Made by a program: the position numbers and the translations under genes. A stretch of 61,768 bases of DNA from Bacteroidales bacterium. Lineage in GTDB: Bacteria > Bacteroidota > Bacteroidia > Bacteroidales > UBA7960. Shown piece after piece: positions 1 through 6,941 of the stretch. The notes under the pieces are model-generated. The model saw only the letters and a list, made by a program, of their open reading frames with translations. It did not search any database and was not told the origin of the DNA. Numbering within the stretch: position 1 is the stretch's first letter; each line of letters starts with the position of its first letter. Location: contig SKRM01000028.1 of assembly GCA_007118495.1 (NCBI GenBank), positions 1-61,768 of the forward strand, read 5' to 3'.

Positions 1-1
1 A

Positions 2-28
2 ACCGAAGCAACCGAAGCAACCGAAGCA
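2..28 (+). repeat. 9-bp tandem repeat, three copies
   Basis: The unit accgaagca occurs three times in perfect tandem and in frame, coding Thr-Glu-Ala each time. The array touches the window edge, so the true copy number is unknown. Such in-frame 9-mers change length by whole tripeptides and would not disrupt the gene. Confidence 0.9.
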
Positions 29-496
29 AGTTATATCACCGATACGAGTGAACCTGATCTATTGGGGGAAAAAGAAATTAACACCACCATTGCGGCTTAT
101 GTAGATTTCGTAGAAAACAGTGAAGGAATGATGGGTCTGGACCATGCATATACAAATGAAGCGCTGCTAAAACTAATTGATGCGGTAAATGCCAAGGCAG
201 ATGAGGTTGGATATGAAGTTCGTGCAGATTTAGATAAGGTAAGGGAATATGCAAAAATAATTACAGTGGACCCTTATGAAACAACACATGCAGATAACAT
301 CAGAAAGGCGGCTGATATTTTAACCAATGTATTGCTAAATATTCAACTGGCTGAATATTTAGGGTTAACAGCTGAAATGGATGAATTGAAAAGTGCATCA
401 GCATCAATTAATCCTGAGGTGCTTACACTTGCACAAAAAGATGCAGTGAAGAACTACTTTGATAAAGCTTCTGATCTTCTTCAAAAAATGAATTGA
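2..496 (+). CDS. hypothetical protein, 5' end outside window
   Basis: The frame is open from the first bases, so the N-terminus lies upstream; the TTG at 62 is unlikely to be the real start. The visible part begins with a Thr-Glu-Ala tripeptide repeated three times, a flexible-linker composition, and continues into about 145 mostly helical residues rich in Ala, Asp, Glu, Lys and Leu. There is no recognisable catalytic motif and no membrane segment in the visible part. A low-complexity linker before a helical domain would suit a secreted or lipid-anchored protein, but the signal region is not in view. It ends 22 bp before the PRC-barrel gene on the same strand, so the two may be cotranscribed. 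I do not recognise the family. Confidence 0.6.
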   Translation, partial: TEATEATEASYITDTSEPDLLGEKEINTTIAAYVDFVENSEGMMGLDHAYTNEALLKLIDAVNAKADEVGYEVRADLDKVREYAKIITVDPYETTHADNIRKAADILTNVLLNIQLAEYLGLTAEMDELKSASASINPEVLTLAQKDAVKNYFDKASDLLQKMN

Positions 497-518
497 TTAA
501 TCTTTAAAAATTAGAATC

Positions 519-1046
519 ATGACAGACACAAAAAAAAATCTTTTTAACCTGGACGAATTATCCGGTTATAAGGTGGCTGAAAATTACAGCGATGTTCGGG
601 GCTGGGAAGTAAAAGATGCAAATGATCGCATCATTGGGAAAGTGGATCATTTGCTGGTAAATAAAATTGCTGAACGCGTAGTTTACCTTGATGTTGAAGT
701 GGATTCAACCTTGATCGAGGACGGACATAACACGTATCAGGCTGCTGCAGAAAAAGGTGTTCATGAGTTTTTAAACAAGGAAGGGGAAAATCATCTGATT
801 ATTCCAATTGGAATGGCAACCATAGATGAAGAAAACAAATTGGTAACTACCAACCAGATTGATCGTTCAACTTTTGCGAAAATCAAACGGTTCAAAAAAG
901 GAGATGTTCTGGATTTTGGGTACGAATTGGAGGTGGTTCGCAATTACAGGGGAGATAACACGATTCACAGTTCGGATGATGTTGAAGGTTTTTATGACCG
1001 CGAGGAGTTCAACAACATATTTCATATTAAAAAACCTGGTCTGTGA
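519..1046 (+). CDS. PRC-barrel domain protein
   Basis: A 175-residue soluble protein. Residues about 10-95 fit a PRC-barrel domain: a SGYKVAEN segment, then DVRGWEVKD, then a phrase of the type 'identity of the residue and how it is stored' (DRIIGKVDHLLVN), followed by beta strands. The second half (about 100-175) contains a repeat-like IDRSTFAKIKRFKKGD stretch and an acidic tail. PRC-barrel proteins of this class often sit in general-stress or envelope-stress gene groups; their biochemical role is not settled. The downstream hydrolase starts 1 bp after the stop, which suggests an operon. The CsbD and AI-2E genes nearby support a stress context. There is no signal peptide, so it is probably cytoplasmic. 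Confidence 0.8.
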   Translation: MTDTKKNLFNLDELSGYKVAENYSDVRGWEVKDANDRIIGKVDHLLVNKIAERVVYLDVEVDSTLIEDGHNTYQAAAEKGVHEFLNKEGENHLIIPIGMATIDEENKLVTTNQIDRSTFAKIKRFKKGDVLDFGYELEVVRNYRGDNTIHSSDDVEGFYDREEFNNIFHIKKPGL

Positions 1047-1047
1047 A

Positions 1048-1887
1048 ATGGGAACAATAAATACAAGCGCCATCAGACCGGAATATATTGAGGTAGAACC
1101 CAATGTTCGACTTCATGTTACTGACGCGGGTGAAGGCAGACCCATGGTGCTGATCCCTGGTTGGCCACTGAGCGATGAAATGTACGAATACCAATACAAC
1201 GATCTGATAAATAGCCATTTTCGGGTAATCGGAATAACCTTACGGGGTTTCGGCAAATCAGATAAGCCATACGGAAACTACGATTACGATGTACACGTTG
1301 CGGATATCCGGAAGATTTTAAACCAGCTAAAAATAAAGGATGCCGTTTTGGGCGGTTTCTCCATGGGTGGCGCAATTGCAATCCGTTTAGCAGCAGTTGA
1401 CGAAGGTGCTGTTATTTCGAAACTTGCTCTGTTTGGAGCTGCTGCACCAATATGGACAAAACGTGATGATTTTCCTTATAATCTTCCCAAAAGTGATGTG
1501 GATGATTTAATTGCTTTGAACCATAAGGACCGGCCAAAACTTTTATCTGATTTCGCGAAGATATTCTCCGCTACAGAAACCTCGCTCAATGAAGGGATAG
1601 GGAGTTGGCTAAATGGAATTTGCTTGAGCGCTTCTTCTTATGCAACGGCTCAATGTTTAATTGCGCTGCGCGATACTGACCTGAGAGCTGATCTTGCCAA
1701 AATAGTAATTCCATCATTAATCATGCACGGCAAAAAGGATAAAATATGTTCTTTCGACCTGGCTGAGCAAATGAAAGCCGGTATCGCAAATTCGCATATT
1801 GTTGCTTTCGAAAATAGTGGTCATGGTTTGTTCCTGGAGGAAACCCGGAAGTTTAATGATGAGTTGTTAAAGTTTGCGAAGGAATAA
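1048..1887 (+). CDS. alpha/beta-fold hydrolase
   Basis: A 279-residue alpha/beta hydrolase. The frame is open further upstream (to 859), but the ATG at 1048, one base after the PRC-barrel stop, gives the normal length for the family and avoids a long overlap. Visible catalytic parts: nucleophile elbow GFSMGG with Ser105, acid Asp231 after HGKKD, and His259 in NSGHG. The oxyanion region is IPGWP. The layout resembles the non-heme chloroperoxidase / lactone-hydrolase-like branch; the substrate cannot be told. It is cytoplasmic by sequence. A 51-bp stretch of its 3' part (1786-1836) recurs at 6875-6925 with one mismatch. Confidence 0.88.
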   Translation: MGTINTSAIRPEYIEVEPNVRLHVTDAGEGRPMVLIPGWPLSDEMYEYQYNDLINSHFRVIGITLRGFGKSDKPYGNYDYDVHVADIRKILNQLKIKDAVLGGFSMGGAIAIRLAAVDEGAVISKLALFGAAAPIWTKRDDFPYNLPKSDVDDLIALNHKDRPKLLSDFAKIFSATETSLNEGIGSWLNGICLSASSYATAQCLIALRDTDLRADLAKIVIPSLIMHGKKDKICSFDLAEQMKAGIANSHIVAFENSGHGLFLEETRKFNDELLKFAKE

Positions 1888-2003
1888 CTAGCGTCATGTC
1901 AATGTTAAAGGAGTGTCGACATAGCATCAGTTCCCTCTGGCTGTTTTCCGCAAATGTATTTCAATGTAAACCGTAAAAATTTTATTATTTCATTAGGAAA
2001 CAA

Positions 2004-2090
2004 ATGAAAATAATAGACATAAAAGTGATGCGCGGTCCTAATTACTGGTCAGGATACAGGCAAAAACTTGTTGTCATGCAAAACCTATAA
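2004..2090 (+). pseudogene. cphA: cyanophycin synthetase N-terminal fragment
   Basis: The ATG at 2004 opens 28 codons whose product begins with MKI, then RGPNYWSGYRQKLVVM. The RGPNYWS...R.KLIVM pattern is the hallmark of the N-terminus of cyanophycin synthetase (CphA), an enzyme of about 870-900 residues that makes the Asp-Arg storage polymer. The frame stops at 2088, and the sequence from about 2080 onward belongs to an mlaE-type permease gene on the opposite strand. The rest of cphA is absent from this window. It is a remnant left by a deletion or rearrangement, or an assembly join. It follows the hydrolase on the same strand by 116 bp. Confidence 0.7.
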
Positions 2091-2788
2091 CAGCACCAAA
2101 AAAGAAGGTCTTGATCACTGCCGGGATTAAGTCCATAAAACCCACAAATTTGAGTGCCTGAGAAAAAAACAGGGTAAACGTAACGCTACCTTTGATATTT
2201 ACACCGGCCCAGCTTCCCAATATGCCCAATGCATCAGCATATAATACCAAAATGGGTTTCATAAGCGTAGCAGCCAGAACCCTGGTAACCACCAAAAAGC
2301 GTATCGGATTGACAGAAGATACCTCCATGGCATCGATCTGTTCAGATACCTTCATGGAACCCAGTTCTGCCCCCATTCCTGAGCCGACTTTTCCTGCACA
2401 TATCAATGCCGTTAAAACAGGTCCCATTTCCCTGATTATCGACAGGGTTACCATTCCCGGCAGCCAGGATACAGCCCCAAAACTGGCGAGAACGGGCCGG
2501 GATTGAATCGTGAGTACCAATCCAATGATTAGACCGGTTACAGAAATTAGCGGCAATGTTTTGTATCCAATTTGGAAACATTGCCGCATAAATTCCTTAA
2601 ACTCAAATTCGCGTGAAAACGCCTCTTTTGTTATGAGCCAAATAAACAGGAAAAAAATCTGCTACCTGAGAAAGAAAAGTAATGACACTGTGCGTATTTT
2701 CTAAGGTTTGCTCACTGAGCCTGATTACCTGCTTTTTAACATCGGGTAGTTTTGGGAGCTTTCTGCCTACAGTGCTGACACCTTTCAT
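2074..2788 (-). pseudogene. mlaE: MlaE/YrbE-type permease, frameshifted and truncated
   Basis: Two same-strand pieces together give most of an MlaE-family permease, the membrane subunit of the Mla phospholipid-transport ABC system. The first (start 2788, stop near 2603) gives an N-terminal amphipathic region ending at DFF. The second (to 2074) gives the conserved core: SVTGLIIGLVL, then REMGPVLTALICAGKVGSG and ELGSMKVSEQIDAME. Removing one base from the 7-A tract at 2651-2657 joins them without a stop through FLFIWLITKEAFSREF. The protein then ends at GAVIGFA, about 40-50 residues short of normal family length, exactly where the cphA fragment begins. No mlaF (ATPase) or mlaD gene follows. The frameshift alone could be a sequencing or polymerase error; the missing C-terminus is a separate lesion. 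Confidence 0.8.
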
Positions 2789-2798
2789 CCTTTAGCGT

Positions 2799-2984
2799 TT
2801 AATGCCCCGAAAGAATTTTGTCTATTTCTTCCGCTGTTTTACCAAGCTTTTTCTGAAGTTTCCCAAGCATCTCATCTTTCTGGCCTTCTTCATACATCAG
2901 GTCATCATCTGTTAATACGGCAAATTTTTGTTTGAGCCTGCCTTTTTGCTCATTCCAGTTGCCTTTCATTTCTGTCTTGTCCAT
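2799..2984 (-). CDS. CsbD family stress protein
   Basis: A 61-residue hydrophilic protein with the full CsbD pattern: [16 protein letters not shown], then LTDDDL, then repeated short helices ([15 protein letters not shown]). Length and motif order match the family. CsbD-like proteins are small general-stress proteins with no known enzymatic activity. Its stop lies 10 bp before the start of the damaged mlaE gene, so the two probably formed an operon. Upstream, the 240-bp gap to a divergent gene holds an inverted repeat (3108-3130) that could serve both promoters. Confidence 0.92.
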   Translation of the reverse strand: MDKTEMKGNWNEQKGRLKQKFAVLTDDDLMYEEGQKDEMLGKLQKKLGKTAEEIDKILSGH

Positions 2985-3107
2985 TTTCTTAAGTGGTTAT
3001 AGGTTCAACAATAAAATAAAGGTATTGCAGATGAGCATGCTTTCTGTTATATATTTAACACAAACAATTACATGATTTCCATCAGAGAATAACGATACCG
3101 CCATATT

Positions 3108-3130
3108 TTACCCCGCATAGAATGGGGTAA
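3108..3130. promoter_or_regulatory. inverted repeat between divergent stress genes
   Basis: TTACCCC, a 9-base spacer, then GGGGTAA: a perfect 7-bp inverted repeat in the otherwise AT-rich 240-bp gap between csbD (-) and the baeRF gene (+). The G/C-rich arms stand out from their surroundings. It could be a protein-binding site for a dimeric regulator or a small hairpin. There is no T-run, so it is not a classical terminator. Confidence 0.45.
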
Positions 3131-3303
3131 TGCTTTCTCTTAAAAACATGGGATTGATGTAACTCATTTCGGAAAATGTATAACTACTTTCCAGGCAGGA
3201 ATACATACATTTGATTTACTATACCATGCTTCATAGAACAGAAAACCAACAATGGAATAACGGAAGCATTGGTGATTACAAACCCCCAATAAAAAATCCA
3301 GAA

Positions 3304-4464
3304 ATGATTATACCAGATCTGCTGACACAGCGATTGATTCACGAATTGCTGACTTTAAAAGAGGCACCCTGCATCTCGCTTTTCATGCCCACGCATCGAA
3401 GTCGTCCGGATAATATTCAGGATCCGATTCGATACAAAAACCTTGTTAAACAGGTGAAGGCATCATTGCTGAAAAAATATCCGGCTTCCGAAATTCATAA
3501 ATTACTTGAACCTTTAGAAGCGCTTGCTGCCGATACTGAATTTTGGAATAATTCCAGTAATGGCCTTGGTGTTCTTCGTTCAACCGGACTTTTTAAAGTG
3601 GTTCATTTGCAGATACCAGTTGAAGAACTGGTGATTGTAGCTGATAGCTTTCACACCAAACCGCTCAGGCATTTTCTGCAATCGGCAGATCGTTACCAGG
3701 TGTTGGCGATAACCATGGATGCCGTCCGGTTTTTTGAAGGCAACCGGCACGCCCTTTTTGAAGTCGAACTTTCTGATGATTTTCCGAAAACAATCACAGA
3801 TGCACTGGGCGAGGAATTGACAGGGAAACATCTCACGGTTGCTTCCTTTGGCGGCGTGGGTGGCACAAGTGGAAACATGCACCACGGGCATGGTGGCAAA
3901 AAAGATCAAGTGGATGATGATACCAAGCGGTTTTTTCGCATCGTAGCTGGTGCAGTATATGACCGTTATTCGAAACCTTCCGGACTGCCACTTTTACTGG
4001 CAGCGTTGCCCGGGCATCATTATCATTTTAATATGGTAAATAAAAATCCATTCGTTTTGCCCAATGGAATACAGATCAACCCCCAATCCGTTTCGATAGA
4101 AAAACTTGCGGAATTATCATGGGAGGTGATGCAACCGGTGTATTTAGAAAAGCTTGAAACGCTGGCAGGAAAATTTAATCAGGCAAAGTCTGATGGGCTG
4201 GGCTGCGATATTATCGAAGAGGTGGTCGAAGCAGCAGCCGCCGGCAGAGTGGATACACTTTTTATTGAAGAACACCGAATTATAGCAAAGCGTTTACGAA
4301 ACACCGATGGAACATATAAAGTAACGGACCTTACGCAGCCTAAGCTCGATGACTTGCTTGATGATATCGGAGAGTTGGTAAGTAAAAAGGGTGGCAACAT
4401 AATTATTCTGCCAAAAGAAATAATGCCTGTTCAAACCGGCCTTGCAGCCATATTGCGATATTGA
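3304..4464 (+). CDS. baeRF-type (bacterial eRF1-like) protein
   Basis: About 386 residues from the ATG at 3304; upstream in-frame starts at 3226 (ATG) and 3211 (TTG) would add a poorly conserved leader. The opening IPDLLTQRLIHELL followed by PCISLFMPTHR is typical of the baeRF (bacterial archaeo-eukaryotic release factor) families, and the three-domain length agrees. A Gly/His-rich loop (GGVGGTSGNMHHGHGGKK) lies in the middle, near where eRF1-like proteins carry their GGQ-type loop; no GGQ is seen. The C-terminal third has the eL30-like core with AAAAGRVDTLFIEEH. baeRF proteins are proposed to act on stalled ribosomes or tRNA under stress; this is inferred from family studies. Stress neighbours fit this. 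Confidence 0.75.
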   Translation: MIIPDLLTQRLIHELLTLKEAPCISLFMPTHRSRPDNIQDPIRYKNLVKQVKASLLKKYPASEIHKLLEPLEALAADTEFWNNSSNGLGVLRSTGLFKVVHLQIPVEELVIVADSFHTKPLRHFLQSADRYQVLAITMDAVRFFEGNRHALFEVELSDDFPKTITDALGEELTGKHLTVASFGGVGGTSGNMHHGHGGKKDQVDDDTKRFFRIVAGAVYDRYSKPSGLPLLLAALPGHHYHFNMVNKNPFVLPNGIQINPQSVSIEKLAELSWEVMQPVYLEKLETLAGKFNQAKSDGLGCDIIEEVVEAAAAGRVDTLFIEEHRIIAKRLRNTDGTYKVTDLTQPKLDDLLDDIGELVSKKGGNIIILPKEIMPVQTGLAAILRY

Positions 4465-4554
4465 AATTATAATTCCCCATCTTAAAACACAGAAATCGTA
4501 ATTTTACTGCAGCTTATTTCGTATCAACACGAGCCGGATCTTACTTAAAAAAAC

Positions 4555-6003
4555 ATGCATAAAAACCCCCAAACGAAAGTCTTATTAACCGGTGCTACCG
4601 GATATATTGGCAAACGATTACTGCCTGTTCTGGTTGATCAGGGATTTCACGTAGTTTGCAGTGTAAGGGATAAAAACAAATTCCACCCAGAACAATCCAT
4701 CAGGGATAAAATTGAGGTAATCGAAAACGATCTGACCCAAAAGGAAACCATGGAGAATATTCCCCATGATATTGACTTTGCTTATTATTTGGTTCACTCC
4801 ATGGCCGCCACCAAACAATACGAGGCGTTGGAAAAACAATCGGCCGTGCATTTCAGGGAAGCCTTAAACAAAACGAAAGTTAAGCAAGTAATCTATTTAA
4901 GTGGCATTGTTAATTCCCAGACGCTGTCCAGGCACCTTAACTCCAGAAAAAATGTTGAAATAGAGCTGGCCAAAGGTGGGTACGCCCTTACCACCGTAAG
5001 AGCAGGTATTATCATTGGCTCAGGAAGTGCTTCATTTGAAATAATTCGCGACCTGGTGGAGAAGCTACCTGTTATGATTGCCCCCAAGTGGTTGAAAACC
5101 AAATGTCAGCCCATTGGTGTTACCGACGTGATTAACATATTAACCGGGGTTCTGGGCCATGAAAAAACGTATAACAACAGTTATGATATTGCAGGCAATG
5201 AAGTCCTTACCTACAAGGAAATGTTGCTGGGTTTTGCCGCAGTACGTGGGTTGAAAAGGTATATCTGGACAGTACCTGTCATGACACCCAGGCTATCATC
5301 TTATTGGCTGTATTTTGTTACCTCAACCTCTTATAAGCTGGCCACATCATTGGTTGATAGCATGAAAATTGACGTGATCGCCAATGATGACAAAATCAAT
5401 AAAATACTTAAAATCAATCCATTAACATATCAGCATTCCATTAAAAAAGCCTTTGAAAAGACAGAGCAAAATGCGATCATTTCCAGTTGGAAAGACTCAA
5501 CTGTAAGCGGAAGATTAGACTATAGGATATCTGACTATATCAAAGTGCCTGAATATGGCTGTTATAAAGACATTAAAAAGAAGTATGTTGAGGACATCCC
5601 CACCTGTTTGGATAATATTTGGCGCATTGGTGGCGAAACAGGTTGGTATTATGCAAACTGGTTATGGGAGATAAGGGGCTTTCTTGATAAGGTTTTTGGT
5701 GGTGTGGGATTGAGGAGGGGCCGGACAAACCCCCATAACATGCAGGCTGGTGATACCCTCGATTTCTGGCGGGTGCTATACGCCAATAAGCCCGAAGGTC
5801 GCCTCTTATTATTTGCAGAAATGAAACTACCCGGTGAAGCCTGGCTTGAGTTCCGTATCCAAGGCCATGACTTGGTTCAAACAGCTACTTTCAGACCCAA
5901 GGGGTTATTGGGCAGATTATATTGGATGGCTGTATTTCCATTTCATAGCATTATTTTTACCGGCATGATCAATCGGCTGACTTCGCCTGTAAAGAACCAT
6001 TAA
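4555..6003 (+). CDS. SDR family protein with C-terminal DUF2867
   Basis: A 482-residue fusion. Residues about 8-290 form an atypical NAD(P)-binding Rossmann domain, with the dinucleotide motif LTGATGYIGKRLLP near the N-terminus and a YYLVHSM segment; the classical YxxxK pair is not evident, as in NmrA-like members. Residues about 320-480 match DUF2867 (WRIGGETGWYYANWLWEIR, then RGRTNPHNMQAGDTLDFWRV, then PGEAWLEFRI), a START-like fold. The same architecture is known from E. coli YbjT. The substrate is unknown. It starts 90 bp after the baeRF gene on the same strand. Confidence 0.85.
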   Translation: MHKNPQTKVLLTGATGYIGKRLLPVLVDQGFHVVCSVRDKNKFHPEQSIRDKIEVIENDLTQKETMENIPHDIDFAYYLVHSMAATKQYEALEKQSAVHFREALNKTKVKQVIYLSGIVNSQTLSRHLNSRKNVEIELAKGGYALTTVRAGIIIGSGSASFEIIRDLVEKLPVMIAPKWLKTKCQPIGVTDVINILTGVLGHEKTYNNSYDIAGNEVLTYKEMLLGFAAVRGLKRYIWTVPVMTPRLSSYWLYFVTSTSYKLATSLVDSMKIDVIANDDKINKILKINPLTYQHSIKKAFEKTEQNAIISSWKDSTVSGRLDYRISDYIKVPEYGCYKDIKKKYVEDIPTCLDNIWRIGGETGWYYANWLWEIRGFLDKVFGGVGLRRGRTNPHNMQAGDTLDFWRVLYANKPEGRLLLFAEMKLPGEAWLEFRIQGHDLVQTATFRPKGLLGRLYWMAVFPFHSIIFTGMINRLTSPVKNH

Positions 6004-6118
6004 ACGGATAAATGCACACTGATTGTTCCTGTGGTAACACAAATAGTTGTCCTTTGGTTACAACCATTAGGGGCCTTTGAACGTCATATACCTGCAACCC
6101 ATTAAATAAACAGAAAGT

Positions 6119-6829
6119 ATGATAAAGATAAAAACAGTTGTCTTAGCCATTTTCAGTCTCGCCATGATTGGACTCATCTCATGTGAAAAGGAGACCACCC
6201 TCAGAAGCCCAACCTTACAGCTGGTATTTGATACAAAAACATCATCGACAAGCCTTAAGAACACGTTGGCCAATAATATTGAGTTCACAGATGGTCGCAT
6301 TATTCTCGAGAATATATCTTTTGAAGCAGAATCAGATACCGATTCAATTCAATTGGAATTTGAAATAAATGCTTTTATTACCATTGATTTTGCCACTGGT
6401 GAAATAACTCCTGATGTATCGGCTATAGAAATCTTACCTGGTTACTATACCGAAATAGAACTAGAATTTGAACTTTGGGATCAGACTGAACAGCCTTCAA
6501 TTTACCTTGAAGGTACATATACCGATACAAACGGAACGCCCCATCCGGTTAGGTTAATAATGCCCGTAGGCCAGACTTTCTCATTGGAAATAGAGGGTCA
6601 ATTTAACATTCAGGAGCATACCAGCATGATTGCACTGATCACTATTGATCCGGGTGCCTGGTTTATAGGAAAGGCAGGGGAATTGCTTTCTTCAGCCACA
6701 ACCAACAGTGAAGGAGTCATTGTAATCAGTCCTGATCATAACTATGCGATTTATGACCTGGTCAAAGATGCAATTGATGATATGAGCGAAATAGAGATTG
6801 AAATATATGAACATCAAAAATCGCAGTAA
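6119..6829 (+). CDS. hypothetical lipoprotein
   Basis: A 236-residue protein with a lipoprotein signal: MIKIKT, a hydrophobic core, and the lipobox LISC with Cys22. The mature part is predicted mostly beta, with alternating acidic and hydrophobic residues (IQLEFEINAF, TEIELEFELWD), and no membrane segments or catalytic motif. The composition recalls DUF4382-like outer-membrane lipoproteins of Bacteroidetes, but I cannot assign it firmly. The gene stands alone, 115 bp after the SDR gene, and is followed by a scrap of hydrolase sequence. Confidence 0.75.
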   Translation: MIKIKTVVLAIFSLAMIGLISCEKETTLRSPTLQLVFDTKTSSTSLKNTLANNIEFTDGRIILENISFEAESDTDSIQLEFEINAFITIDFATGEITPDVSAIEILPGYYTEIELEFELWDQTEQPSIYLEGTYTDTNGTPHPVRLIMPVGQTFSLEIEGQFNIQEHTSMIALITIDPGAWFIGKAGELLSSATTNSEGVIVISPDHNYAIYDLVKDAIDDMSEIEIEIYEHQKSQ

Positions 6830-6874
6830 ACACTTCCGACTTACCAGCTTAGCCATGGCGGGATAATGACCATG

Positions 6875-6925
6875 GCAAATTCGCATATTGTTGCTTTCGA
6901 AAATAGTGGTCATGGCTTGTTCCTG
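6875..6925 (+). repeat. 51-bp duplicate of hydrolase gene segment
   Basis: These bases repeat 1786-1836 in direct orientation with one difference (T at 1827, C at 6916). The original encodes the region around the catalytic His (SHIVAFENSGHGLFL). Identity ends sharply on both sides: before it there is a GCCATGG / CCATGGC inverted repeat (6852-6858 and 6870-6876), and after it unrelated sequence. It is not translated here. It lies between the lipoprotein gene (+) and the 3' end of the AsmA-like gene (-). Confidence 0.9.
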
Positions 6926-6941
6926 TTAGTAAAGAGAAATT

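Noticed and set aside
859-1047. N-terminal extension of the alpha/beta hydrolase
   Set aside because: It overlaps the PRC-barrel gene in another frame and lies outside the family's normal length; the ATG at 1048 is a better start.
2192-2506. 104-codon plus-strand frame over mlaE
   Set aside because: It mirrors the conserved mlaE core on the opposite strand and has no features of its own.
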